From: Vibrio maritimus | GTDB taxonomy: Bacteria; Pseudomonadota; Gammaproteobacteria; Enterobacterales; Vibrionaceae | Assembly: GCF_021441885.1 (NCBI RefSeq) | Contig: NZ_CP090439.1 | Span: 1,488,001 to 1,552,000, forward strand | Direction of reading: 5' to 3' | DNA length: 64,000 nt | Shown: piece after piece, positions 1-8,364 of the stretch | Layout: each line of letters begins with the position of its first letter | Numbering within the stretch: the first letter of the stretch is position 1 | The notes under the pieces: model-generated | What the model was told of the DNA's origin: nothing | Databases searched by the model: none | The model's input: only the letters and a program-made list of their open reading frames with translations | Position numbers and translations under genes: made by a program

Positions 1-705
1 ATCAAACGCTATTCGATGGAGCTTGGCGGAAATACGCCTTTTGTGGTCTTCAAAGACGCAGACCTTGATAAGGCTGCGGATGTGCTAACAGCACTCAAGT
101 ACGGAAACTGCGGTCAGATATGTGTTGCGCCCAATCGAGTGTTTGTTGATGCCACAGTAGAGAAAGCATTCTTAGCCAAAGTACTGGAGCGAACGGCTAA
201 GGTTAAGATCGGTTTTGGTCGCTATACCGATGCCACGATGGGGCCTCTAATCAACAAATCGGCTCGTGAAGATATTCATGGCTTGGTGATGAATGCGGTC
301 TCTTCAGGTGCGACCATACATGCAGGTGGAGAGATTGATTCAAACAGCGTCGGGTCGTTCTATCCGCCTACAGTCATCAGTGGCGTAACAGAAACCATGG
401 ACATCTATCAGCACGAGATATTTGGACCTGTAATTAGTATGGTCTCCTTTACTGAAGAAGAGGAGGTGATTCAAATGGCTAACGATACTGACACCGGCTT
501 GGCTTCCTATATCTTTAGTGAGGATCTAGCCAAAGCACAGCGTGCGGCAGCGGCGTTTGAGTTTGGTGAAGTTCATATTAACGGGGTGAAGTATGCGATT
601 AATTTGCCGCACGTTGGTATTAAGCAGTCCGGCATTGGATGTGATTGTTCAACATACGCATTAGATGACTACTTCTACCTGACCCGCACAACTCGCGCGC
701 TTTAA
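1..705 (+). CDS. Aldehyde dehydrogenase, C-terminal part (5' end outside window)
   Basis: The reading frame is open from base 1, so the true start lies upstream. The visible 234 residues are the C-terminal part of an NAD(P)-dependent aldehyde dehydrogenase: the general-base glutamate in MELGGNTP, the catalytic cysteine in GQICVAPNR, and the EIFGPV motif. By eye it is about two thirds identical to the complete aldehyde dehydrogenase at 15593-17014, including an unusual shared tail (GIKQSGIGCDC, then ALDDY and YLTR). The two are therefore close paralogues and probably oxidise related sugar aldehydes. A 10-bp stem-loop follows the stop codon. Substrate is not determinable; an anhydrogalactose-type or lactaldehyde/semialdehyde substrate is a guess from the paralogue's neighbours. 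Confidence 0.9.
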   Translation: MKRYSMELGGNTPFVVFKDADLDKAADVLTALKYGNCGQICVAPNRVFVDATVEKAFLAKVLERTAKVKIGFGRYTDATMGPLINKSAREDIHGLVMNAVSSGATIHAGGEIDSNSVGSFYPPTVISGVTETMDIYQHEIFGPVISMVSFTEEEEVIQMANDTDTGLASYIFSEDLAKAQRAAAAFEFGEVHINGVKYAINLPHVGIKQSGIGCDCSTYALDDYFYLTRTTRAL

Positions 706-716
706 TCCTCCTCCAA

Positions 717-746
717 TGAGGCTCAGTTGACTCTTACTGAGCCTCA
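717..746 (+). terminator. Stem-loop after aldehyde dehydrogenase gene
   Basis: A perfect 10-bp inverted repeat, TGAGGCTCAG and CTGAGCCTCA, is separated by a 10-nt loop and starts 12 bases after the stop codon. There is no good T-run (ATACTCTTC follows), so it may be a weak intrinsic terminator or an RNA 3' end stabiliser. Confidence 0.6.
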
Positions 747-978
747 ATACTCTTCATAGCCAGTTCACAAAACTGAGAACTGAGCCCAATAATAATTCTC
801 CTCGATAGTGCTTCTAAGTATATGATTTTTAGGAATGTTTTTCGTTGAGAGATCTGCGCGTTTTACGATGTAAAGATAGTGCAAACTTTCACAATATATT
901 TCATGTCGAGAACTGATGCTTTGGTTAATACTGCCAAAGAACAAACAGTGAAACCCCTACGTTAAAAGGAAAATAATA

Positions 979-1908
979 ATGAACAAAATGGTAAAAACCT
1001 TGCTCGCTGCCGGGCTAGTGGGATTGTTTTCGACCGCAAGCTTGGCCGCTGGAAAAATCGGTATGATGCAGCACAACCAAAGTGACTCATTTCAGCAGGC
1101 GATGCTTAAGGGTGCTGAAGAGATGGCTGACACGCTAGGCTACGACTTTATGGACGCATCGTCGAATGATGACCCTGTAAAAGAGCTTGAAATCATCCGT
1201 AACTTCGCTAAGCGTGGTGTGGATCTTTTGGTACTAGGCTCTACGACTCAAGCTGCTGGTATCGCTGGGGTGGAACTCGCACATTCATTGGGTATGAAAG
1301 TCATCACCATGGACTCTATTCAGCCAGATTCGAAAGCGGAAGGACAGGTTGGCGGTGATGATGTAGCAGCCGGTTATTTCGCAGCTAAACACTTGGCAGA
1401 GAGTATTGGTGGCAAGGGTAAGGTCGCTATCAACAAGTTCCCTGATCCGATCCCACCCTCTGAAGACCGTGTGAAAGGCTTCTACCAAGCATTTGATGAG
1501 TATCCAGATATTGAAGTCATTGCTGAAGCAGGCCCAGGCTACGACACCATTAAAGCGATGAACTGGACGGCTGCAATTATACAGGCACACCCAGACGTGA
1601 AAGGGTTTATCTCAATTGAAGATACCAGTGCACTTGGCATCGTTCGAGGGATCGAAAATGCGAAAATGGAAGGCAAGATCCATTCGGTGACAGTTGTAGA
1701 AAGTGCCAGTATTTACAAAGAGTTGAAGAAAGGTGATGTGATAACTGGTGTGTTCGCGATGCACTCATACAACTATGGTGCGTTGGCGGTGGATCTGCTC
1801 GACCGACTGAACAACAATCGCCCGGTTCCTTTCATTGTTAAGACCACAGGTGTCTTGGTTACTAAAGACAATGTCGATGAAAATCTAGCGTATCTGAACT
1901 TCGATTAA
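979..1908 (+). CDS. Sugar ABC transporter periplasmic binding protein (RbsB-like)
   Basis: A 309-residue periplasmic binding protein of the ribose/galactose type (Peripla_BP_4). It starts with a Sec signal peptide (positive MNKMVK, hydrophobic core LLAAGLVGLF, cleavage near ASLAA). An AAGGA ribosome site precedes the ATG. Typical fold signatures are visible: N-terminal KIGMMQHNQSDSFQQAMLKGAEE, shortened here to its start, the RGVDLLVLGST strand, and GFISIEDTSALGIVRG. It is the first gene of a three-gene importer with the duplicated ATPase and permease downstream. A strong hairpin sits between it and the ATPase gene, a common arrangement that keeps binding-protein mRNA abundant. The ligand is unknown; the adjacent aldehyde dehydrogenase suggests a sugar or polyol oxidised after uptake. 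Confidence 0.88.
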   Translation: MNKMVKTLLAAGLVGLFSTASLAAGKIGMMQHNQSDSFQQAMLKGAEEMADTLGYDFMDASSNDDPVKELEIIRNFAKRGVDLLVLGSTTQAAGIAGVELAHSLGMKVITMDSIQPDSKAEGQVGGDDVAAGYFAAKHLAESIGGKGKVAINKFPDPIPPSEDRVKGFYQAFDEYPDIEVIAEAGPGYDTIKAMNWTAAIIQAHPDVKGFISIEDTSALGIVRGIENAKMEGKIHSVTVVESASIYKELKKGDVITGVFAMHSYNYGALAVDLLDRLNNNRPVPFIVKTTGVLVTKDNVDENLAYLNFD

Positions 1909-1915
1909 GGCTATC

Positions 1916-1954
1916 CGACGGCAGACCGTGGTTTTCGTCGCGGTCGGGCCGTCG
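1916..1954 (+). other. Intercistronic hairpin after binding-protein gene
   Basis: The left arm CGACGGC-A-GACCG (1916-1928) pairs with the right arm CGGTC-GG-GCCGTCG (1941-1954), giving 12 GC-rich pairs with a small internal bulge and a 12-nt loop. No T-run follows and the next gene starts 20 bases later. It is therefore more likely an mRNA-stability or attenuation element than a full terminator. Confidence 0.75.
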
Positions 1955-1973
1955 CCAAAGCCGATGAGGATAT

Positions 1974-3509
1974 ATGATGAATCAATCAGCATTACGAATC
2001 AGAAATGTTGTCAAAAGCTTCGACGGAATCAAGGCGTTGAAAGGGCTGAGCCTCAACTTTAATAAGGGTGAGATTATTGGCTTAGTTGGCTCCAATGGTG
2101 CTGGTAAGTCGACTCTACTCAACGTGGTATGGGGAGCTTATGCGCCAGATTCGGGTGAGCTTCATATCAACGGTCAGCAAGTCGATAAGATCACTCCAAC
2201 CAAAGCGCAGGAGCTAGGCATTAGCATCATTTTTCAGCACCGTCGCCTAATGCCTTACATGACTGTAGCTGAAAACATCTTTATCGATAACATGCCTAAG
2301 CTACGAGGCATGGTTGACTACAAAAAAATGCACTCCGATGCCAAAGAGCTGCTGAAGATGCTCAACCTCGATATCGACTGCAACAGTAAAGTTGAGCAAT
2401 TAACGGCTGAAGAAAAACAGCTGGTGGAGATAGTCAAAGCCTGCTCCAAGAATCCCAAAATTCTTTTGATGGACGAACCCACTACCGCCCTTAGGCAGGG
2501 AGATGTTGAGCGTCTCTTCGATCTTATGAAGACGCTTAAGTCACGTGGATGCAGTGTGGTATTCATCTCCCACAGATTGAAAGAGGTGATGGAAATCTGT
2601 GACCGAATATCCATCATCCGTGATGGCGCCAATGTCAGTGAGGGAGACAGTGCAGAATACACACCAGACCGCATTGTTGAAGAAATGAGCGGTATTACTG
2701 CGACCGATTTTGAGCATCAAAGAGATGTCACGGACACTTCACTGAGCAAAGCCAGCGATGAAGTGTTGTTGTCGGCTAAAGCATTGTCGGTTGCTGAGTG
2801 CCAAGACATTGACTTTGCCTTACACAAAGGCGAAATCCTCGGTTTTGCAGGTTTGGGGGGCTCGGGTGTCGAAGACATTTTTGAAACCCTTTATGGGCTT
2901 AAAAAGCGCGATAATGGCGATATCAAAATCAATAACTCGGCCGTCAAAATCGACTCTCCAATCGATGCGATTTCCCATGGGCTCGGCTTTGTATCCGAAG
3001 ATAGACAGCTCAATGGTGAGTTCTTAGAGCTAAGTGTCAAAGATAACATTTGCATACCTAGCGGTCAGAAAAAGCGATTGTTCTCGATGATCAATCGTAA
3101 GCAAGAAACCCTCGCCTCTAAAGGCTTTATTGACAAGTTAAACATAAAAACCGAGTCAGAACAGAAGCTGATTAAAAACCTCAGTGGAGGAAATCAGCAA
3201 AAGGCCATTATTGCCAAGTGGTTGCAACTACAATCCAAGATCATTTTGATGTGTGAACCGACGGCGGGGATAGACGTAGCTGCGAAGAGTGACGTCAACA
3301 CCTTGATCCAGCAGATCGCTTCAGAAGGAAAGGGGATACTTTATACCTCATCCTATATCACGGAGCTGATGCATGTGTCTGACCGTATTGTGGTCGTCTA
3401 TCGAGGGCGAATCTTTAAGGTATTTACCAGAGCAGAGTATGACCATAACAAGATCTATTTAGCAATGAATGGCATAGATGAACAAGCAGGAGCCCACTAT
3501 GAACATTAG
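1974..3509 (+). CDS. Sugar ABC transporter ATPase, duplicated (RbsA-like)
   Basis: A 511-residue protein with two nucleotide-binding domains in tandem, as in RbsA/MglA. The N-terminal domain has Walker A GSNGAGKST (residues 39-47) and Walker B ILLMDEPTTA, but its signature is degenerate (LTAEEKQ instead of LSGGQ). The C-terminal domain has a good signature, LSGGNQQK, a degenerate P-loop (GLGGSGVE) and a Walker B in which the usual aspartate is cysteine (LMCEPTAGID). One active site may thus be impaired, as is frequent in this class. TGAGGA is the ribosome site for ATG 1974; a second ATG follows at 1977. It overlaps the permease gene by 11 bases. Confidence 0.9.
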   Translation: MMNQSALRIRNVVKSFDGIKALKGLSLNFNKGEIIGLVGSNGAGKSTLLNVVWGAYAPDSGELHINGQQVDKITPTKAQELGISIIFQHRRLMPYMTVAENIFIDNMPKLRGMVDYKKMHSDAKELLKMLNLDIDCNSKVEQLTAEEKQLVEIVKACSKNPKILLMDEPTTALRQGDVERLFDLMKTLKSRGCSVVFISHRLKEVMEICDRISIIRDGANVSEGDSAEYTPDRIVEEMSGITATDFEHQRDVTDTSLSKASDEVLLSAKALSVAECQDIDFALHKGEILGFAGLGGSGVEDIFETLYGLKKRDNGDIKINNSAVKIDSPIDAISHGLGFVSEDRQLNGEFLELSVKDNICIPSGQKKRLFSMINRKQETLASKGFIDKLNIKTESEQKLIKNLSGGNQQKAIIAKWLQLQSKIILMCEPTAGIDVAAKSDVNTLIQQIASEGKGILYTSSYITELMHVSDRIVVVYRGRIFKVFTRAEYDHNKIYLAMNGIDEQAGAHYEH

Positions 3510-4491
3510 GGATGAATCTCTCACTCTTAAACAATCTTTAGCGGAGAACGGTTGGCTCAAGAAAGGGCTTGAGCTGATGTCTTCGAGTTACTTGGCAAAA
3601 CTGACTGTCGCCTGTTTGGCACTTGTGGCGGTACTGTCCTTTGCCAGCCCATACTTTTTTACCTTAACCAACTTTAAAGACATCCTATTAGGTACGGCTG
3701 TCATTGGTATTATCTCCTTCGGTATGACCATGGTACTGATTAGTGATGGGATTGACCTTTCGGTAGGCTCTGTGGTCGCGTTTTGTAGTGTCATTCTGTG
3801 TGTTAGCCTCAATGCTGGACTGGGCCTGCCGATTGCCCTGCTGCTGACCACGGTCGGCGCCATTGCAGTAGGGCTGTTTAACGGCTTCTTCGTCTCAGTG
3901 CTCAACATCAATCCGTTCATTATTACCCTTGGTAGCATGAGTTTAGTGCGCGGTATTGCGTACATTATTATTGGCGGTCAGCCGAAGCCATTTGACTCGG
4001 ACATCATTCGTTTTATTGGTTCTGGCTCATTCTTGGGTATCCCAATCCCCATTTATGTCATGCTGTTGGTATTGGTCGTGTTGTCGTTCGTGATGAAATA
4101 TACCCAGTTTGGAAGAAATGTTTATGCCATCGGTAACAACCAAGAAACGGCAAGGCTGTCTGGCATCAATGTGGTGAAAACACGTATCTTGGTGTATTGC
4201 ACCATGGGGCTGTTAGCTGGATTGGCCGGAGTGCTACTCGCTGCACAGACCTACGCGGGTATTCCTGCTGCGGGGATGGGCTATGAGCTTGATGCATTGA
4301 CGGCGGTGATCTTGGGTGGAACCTGCCTCAAAGGTGGGCAAGGTAGGCTAGCGGGTACCTTGCTAGGGACATTGATCGTGGCATTGGTGCTCAATGGTCA
4401 GAACATGCTAGGGGTACCGTACTTCTATCAATTGGTCAGTAAGGGCGCGATTATTATCTTTGCTATGACTGTTGCAATGAAGCGAGGTTAA
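3499..4491 (+). CDS. Sugar ABC transporter permease (RbsC-like)
   Basis: A 330-residue integral membrane protein of the BPD_transp_2 family (RbsC/XylH/MglC). It contains many hydrophobic segments and the family hallmarks ISFGMTMVLISDGIDLSVGS, NPFIITLGSMSLVRG and the GNN-x-x-TARLSGI loop that contacts the ATPase. The start at 3499 is chosen because CAGGAG lies six bases before it. A longer frame from 3478 would place the start further inside the ATPase gene without a ribosome site. Overlap with the ATPase gene implies translational coupling. It completes a classic binding protein, duplicated ATPase and single permease importer. The gene ends before a convergent SDR gene. Confidence 0.9.
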   Translation: MNIRDESLTLKQSLAENGWLKKGLELMSSSYLAKLTVACLALVAVLSFASPYFFTLTNFKDILLGTAVIGIISFGMTMVLISDGIDLSVGSVVAFCSVILCVSLNAGLGLPIALLLTTVGAIAVGLFNGFFVSVLNINPFIITLGSMSLVRGIAYIIIGGQPKPFDSDIIRFIGSGSFLGIPIPIYVMLLVLVVLSFVMKYTQFGRNVYAIGNNQETARLSGINVVKTRILVYCTMGLLAGLAGVLLAAQTYAGIPAAGMGYELDALTAVILGGTCLKGGQGRLAGTLLGTLIVALVLNGQNMLGVPYFYQLVSKGAIIIFAMTVAMKRG

Positions 4492-4496
4492 AGGGC

Positions 4497-4530
4497 AAAT
4501 AAAAGGAGCCCAATCTTCAGATTGAGCTCC
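4497..4530 (-). terminator. Rho-independent terminator of the tctCBA-SDR operon
   Basis: Read on the minus strand, GGAGCTCAATC and GATTGGGCTCC pair around a TGAA loop with one mismatch. TTTTATTT follows. It lies 30 bases beyond the SDR stop codon. On the plus strand no T-run follows the hairpin, so it mainly serves the minus-strand operon. Confidence 0.8.
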
Positions 4531-4560
4531 GATGCCAAGCGATATTACAAACCAACGCGG

Positions 4561-5289
4561 TTAGCGAATCGATGAGCCTCCATTGATATCAATGCATTCA
4601 CCGTTCATATATTGGTTCTCAATGCAGAACTTAATCGCATGAGCGATTTCCTGTGGTTGACCATTGCGTTCAAGCGGATTGTTTTCAGCCCAGGTTTTCA
4701 TTTGCTCATTTGTTGAGACCTGACTGTGAAACGGAGTCTCGATAACCCCTGGTGCAACAGAGTTTACGCGGATAGACGGGGCGAGCTCTCGACTTGCACC
4801 ACGGGTAAAGGTATCAACGGCGCCTTTAGAAGCGCCATATAAGGTTGCAGTGGGCCCGCCATGACGGACTACGATCGAGGTGACATTAACAATGCTGGCA
4901 TTCTCACTTAGTTTCAGTAGAGGTACTGCTAGCGAGGTGACTTTAAATAGTGAGAAGGTGTTGAGATTAAATACATCAAGCATCAACTCCCAACTGTAGT
5001 CGGTAATGTTCTGTCTTTGCACCATACCCCCCGCATTGTTCACTAATGCGTCGAGGTAGCGAGTGACTTCACTGACTTGTTTAAACAGCTCGTTACAGGC
5101 CTCTTCACTCGTTAAATCGGCTTGAAACAGATGAACGGTAGCGCCAATTGACTCAAGTTCTTGTTTCAATCTAAGGGCTTTCTCAGCTGAACGGTTATAC
5201 ACTAAGAACAGCTCATTACCGGGGGCCAAAAGCTTGGCTGTCTCAGCCCCAATACCAGTACTTGCACCTGTGATTAAATACTTTTTCAT
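4561..5289 (-). CDS. SDR-family NAD(P)-dependent oxidoreductase
   Basis: A 242-residue classical short-chain dehydrogenase. The cofactor motif TGASTGIG lies at residues 7-14, NNAG at 84-87, and the catalytic Ser138, Tyr151 and Lys155 (YGASK) are all present. The family converts hydroxyls to carbonyls with NAD(P). It is the last gene of the minus-strand operon tctC-tctB-tctA-SDR, 12 bases after tctA. It probably acts on the hydroxy- or keto-acid that this TTT system imports, or on a sugar acid. The substrate cannot be read from the sequence. The C-terminal NGECIDINGGSS is the normal family ending, so the gene is intact. Confidence 0.88.
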   Translation of the reverse strand: MKKYLITGASTGIGAETAKLLAPGNELFLVYNRSAEKALRLKQELESIGATVHLFQADLTSEEACNELFKQVSEVTRYLDALVNNAGGMVQRQNITDYSWELMLDVFNLNTFSLFKVTSLAVPLLKLSENASIVNVTSIVVRHGGPTATLYGASKGAVDTFTRGASRELAPSIRVNSVAPGVIETPFHSQVSTNEQMKTWAENNPLERNGQPQEIAHAIKFCIENQYMNGECIDINGGSSIR

Positions 5290-5301
5290 GTAACGTTCGC
5301 C

Positions 5302-6816
5302 TTATTTTTCAATGATTTCTTTGGGAGGGGTTTCACTGCTCGTTATCGATTGATTTGCCATTCTTTTTTTGAGAATCGGTAAAAGTAGCGACACGATAAT
5401 GAGAATGAAGAACGTCCAGCAAATGCTGGTAGAAAGGAAAGTGGTGGCGTCTCCCCTCGACATAAGCAGTGCGCGTCTGAAGTTGCTTTCGGCCATTGGT
5501 CCTAGAATGAGCCCAAGGATCACTGGCGAGGACGAGATCTCCAGCTTCTGAAAGAAATAACCCAGAACGCCAAAGAACAGCATGACCGCAACATCAAACA
5601 TGTTGTTGGCGAGCGCATAAGAGCCTACAAAACAGAGTAAGAAGATGATTGGGATCAGCACAGCCTTTGGGACCGATAGAACTTTGGTAAATATCCTCAC
5701 GCTATTGAGACCAAGCACCAGCATGCAGACATTGGCAATAAGTAGTCCGATAAAGATAGCGTAGACTGTTGCAGCGTCGTTCTGGAACAGTAATGGACCC
5801 GGTTGTAGTCCCTGAACCGTGAGTGCACCAATCATGATGGCAGCAACCGCATCGCCAGGTACACCAAGGGTTAGCATCGGGATTAATGCGCCGCCGGTAA
5901 CGCCATTATTGGCGGCTTCTGGCGCGGAAATCGCTTCAGGCACTCCGGTACCAAACTTCTCTGGCGTTTTGGACATACTTTTCGCTTGGCCATATGAGAT
6001 AAACGAAGCGATATCTGCTCCAACACCAGGAATGGTACCTATCAACGCGCCGAGGGAACCAAATGGAAGACTGTTTTTGATGATGACTCCCCAGTCGGAA
6101 CGCCTTGGAATCACATGCTTTATTTCACCCGTGGCTTTGGGTTTTTTCATCATCTCTTCAACACCGATAAGTGCCTGACTCATCGCAAACAGACCAATCA
6201 TGACCGGGATAAAGTTAATCCCGCTAAACAGGTTCATATAGTCAAAGGTGAAGCGCATATTACCCGTGATATCGTCGATGCCAATGGTGGCAATTAGGAT
6301 CCCGAAAGTGCCGCTGATTAACCCTAGTAGCAGTGACTTACCTGAGATAGAAGAGATAATACAGAGACCAAAGATGGCCAACATAAAGAACTCAGGTGCG
6401 CTGAACTTGAGGGCAAACTTAGCTAGGATCGGCGAGATTAAGATTAGGAACACACAGCTGATCACACCACCCAAGAATGAACTGGTGGTTGAGATTCCGA
6501 GCGCGCGTCCCGCCTCTCCTTTACAGGCCATCTTATAGCCGTCCAAGGCAGTAGCAGCAGATGCTGGGGTGCCGGGTGTGTTGAGCAAAATAGCTGCCAT
6601 TGAGCCGCCATAGACTGCACCAACGTACACGCCAATGAGTAGAAGGATGCTTTGTACTGCATCCATACCAAAAGTCAGAGGCAGAACTAAGGCTACCCCC
6701 ATTGTTGTTGTCAGCCCCGGCAAGCATCCAATGCACATCCCGCCAGCAACGCCAAGCACGATGTATAAGATAATGGAGGGCTGCAGAACTAAGTTAAAAG
6801 CTTCAGCTATCATCAT
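5302..6816 (-). CDS. tctA: TTT transporter large permease TctA (system 1)
   Basis: A 504-residue TctA-family permease, close to the usual 500. It has about 12 hydrophobic segments and the duplicated proline-glycine motifs PGLTTTMGVALVLPL and PGVGADIASFISYG, together with LLNTPGTPASAATALDGY. It forms the membrane channel of a sodium- or proton-driven tripartite tricarboxylate transporter with TctB and the periplasmic TctC encoded just upstream. AGGAG lies 2 bases before the ATG at 6816 and 5 before the next in-frame ATG at 6813, so the second may be the real start. Substrate is a carboxylate of unknown identity. Confidence 0.92.
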   Translation of the reverse strand: MMIAEAFNLVLQPSIILYIVLGVAGGMCIGCLPGLTTTMGVALVLPLTFGMDAVQSILLLIGVYVGAVYGGSMAAILLNTPGTPASAATALDGYKMACKGEAGRALGISTTSSFLGGVISCVFLILISPILAKFALKFSAPEFFMLAIFGLCIISSISGKSLLLGLISGTFGILIATIGIDDITGNMRFTFDYMNLFSGINFIPVMIGLFAMSQALIGVEEMMKKPKATGEIKHVIPRRSDWGVIIKNSLPFGSLGALIGTIPGVGADIASFISYGQAKSMSKTPEKFGTGVPEAISAPEAANNGVTGGALIPMLTLGVPGDAVAAIMIGALTVQGLQPGPLLFQNDAATVYAIFIGLLIANVCMLVLGLNSVRIFTKVLSVPKAVLIPIIFLLCFVGSYALANNMFDVAVMLFFGVLGYFFQKLEISSSPVILGLILGPMAESNFRRALLMSRGDATTFLSTSICWTFFILIIVSLLLPILKKRMANQSITSSETPPKEIIEK

Positions 6817-6821
6817 TACTC

Positions 6822-7268
6822 CTAAAACAAAACACCAAATCTGAACGGGACTTTAAGTACGTAATGAAACATGCAGTACACGAGCGTGGTGATGACAAAT
6901 GAAAAAGCCGCTCTGCGGGGCAGTGTGTAATTGCTGAACCAAGAGATAAATCCGAACAGCATAAAGAATGTCGATACGGCAAAGCCGATAACGTTGACGC
7001 AGACGAAATACAGAACAAGCGCTGCCATTGAGATGTAGACTCGAATTTGGTCTTCTCCTAGTAGTGCTAGATGGCTATCCGATTTGTCTCTTATGGTGAT
7101 ACATGCGACGCAGAATGCGGCAACAAACATGATTAGCGAAATCAGTATTGGCCAAGTACCGGGACCTGGCACACCGCCTCTGGAGTTTGGCAGTTGATTG
7201 GCAAAAAATATCGTCGCGAGAGAAAGCGCCATAAAGATCGCTGAGATGAGTAGTTTGCCTTTTCTCAT
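6822..7268 (-). CDS. tctB: TTT transporter small permease TctB (system 1)
   Basis: A 148-residue protein with four hydrophobic segments, the normal layout of the TctB accessory subunit. The start at 7268 (MRKGKLLIS) is preferred over one 17 codons upstream, because AAGAAG lies seven bases before it and the extra residues are hydrophilic and proline-rich. Its TAG stop overlaps the ribosome site of tctA, so the two are translationally coupled. TctB proteins diverge strongly and are recognised here mainly by length, topology and position between tctC and tctA. Confidence 0.82.
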   Translation of the reverse strand: MRKGKLLISAIFMALSLATIFFANQLPNSRGGVPGPGTWPILISLIMFVAAFCVACITIRDKSDSHLALLGEDQIRVYISMAALVLYFVCVNVIGFAVSTFFMLFGFISWFSNYTLPRRAAFSFVITTLVYCMFHYVLKVPFRFGVLF

Positions 7269-7297
7269 AGGGTTCTTCTTTAATTGGTTTGGGGGAA

Positions 7298-7324
7298 ATG
7301 GCATACCACTTAGTGGCATGCCAT
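7298..7324 (-). other. Intercistronic hairpin between tctC and tctB
   Basis: ATGGCATACCAC (7298-7309) and GTGGCATGCCAT (7313-7324) form a 12-bp stem with one mismatch and a 3-nt loop. It lies directly beyond the tctC stop codon without a T-run. It probably protects or limits transcripts so that the binding protein is made in excess. Confidence 0.7.
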
Positions 7325-7333
7325 GTAATGGTT

Positions 7334-8293
7334 CTAGTTGTTTAAGCCAATACTTTCGATAAGTTGCTTGTAGAAGGTGTCTTCGTTAGCAATTTTGTTG
7401 GTGAACTTCTCAGTGCCAATGATCTCGATATCGTTGTTGGTGTTCTTCATAAACTTAACGAAGGTGCTGCTCTCGGCAGCTTTAAGAATGGACCCAGTTA
7501 GGAAGTCTACCGTGGCTTGTGGTGTGTCGGCTGGAACAGCATAACCACGCCATGTACCAATTACGACGTCATAGCCAAGCTCAGTGGCGGTCGGAACATC
7601 TGGGTTATCCGCAAGACGATTGGGTGCTAAAACCGCTAGTGCGCGAAGGGTACCGGCCTCAACATGTGGTGCGACTTCAGCATAGGAAACTGACACGCCA
7701 TCTAGGTGTTTACCTAGCAAAGAGGTGATTGCGGCCGCAGAGCCTTTGTAGGGAACGTGAGTAAATTCAACGCCGGCAGCTTGCTCCATACCAGCCCCAG
7801 CTAGGTGCCAGATAGAGCCGGTACCAGAGTTACCAAATAGCAGGTTGTTGTCTTTCGCACCTTCGATAAGTTCGGCGAGCGTTGTATATGGTGAATCTGC
7901 TGGAACGGTAATCGCTGCATAGCCTGAGTTAACCATTGCCAATGGTTTGAATTTCTTGTAATCGATGTCGCCGCCATTGCCAGTGTGCGGTAGCATCACA
8001 AGCTCAGGAGCAATCATAGTAACGATACTGCCGTCTGCTTTAGAGTTCATGCCATAGGACATACCAATAGAGCCAGCACCACCGGTGCGGTTTTCTACTG
8101 CGATCCCATCAGGGAAATCAGGTTTGAGTGCTTCAGCTAGTGCCCGGCTAACGCTATCAGAGCCACCACCTGCAGAATAAGGGACAATGATCTTTACTGG
8201 TCCATCAGGGTAGTTGTTAGATGCATTGGCAGCGACGGTACCTGTGGTAGCGCATAACGCAGATAGTAATACCGTGGTTATTATCTTTTTCAT
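7334..8293 (-). CDS. tctC: TTT transporter periplasmic binding protein TctC (system 1)
   Basis: A 319-residue binding protein of the TctC/Bug family. The signal peptide is MKKIITTVLLSALCATTGTV, with cleavage near the following AANA. Family signatures include YPDGPVKIIVPYSAGGGSD, the loop VENRTGGAGSIG, and HVPYKGSAAAI, which forms part of the carboxylate pocket. A good ribosome site (AGGAAAGGAA) precedes the ATG. It is the first structural gene after the IclR regulator gene, 71 bases downstream, and delivers ligand to TctAB. Confidence 0.92.
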   Translation of the reverse strand: MKKIITTVLLSALCATTGTVAANASNNYPDGPVKIIVPYSAGGGSDSVSRALAEALKPDFPDGIAVENRTGGAGSIGMSYGMNSKADGSIVTMIAPELVMLPHTGNGGDIDYKKFKPLAMVNSGYAAITVPADSPYTTLAELIEGAKDNNLLFGNSGTGSIWHLAGAGMEQAAGVEFTHVPYKGSAAAITSLLGKHLDGVSVSYAEVAPHVEAGTLRALAVLAPNRLADNPDVPTATELGYDVVIGTWRGYAVPADTPQATVDFLTGSILKAAESSTFVKFMKNTNNDIEIIGTEKFTNKIANEDTFYKQLIESIGLNN

Positions 8294-8364
8294 TTCCTTT
8301 CCTCTTGTTTCATGTCCTAACGGCTCGCGATAAAATAACGAGTAACATTGTTCACATATTGCTT

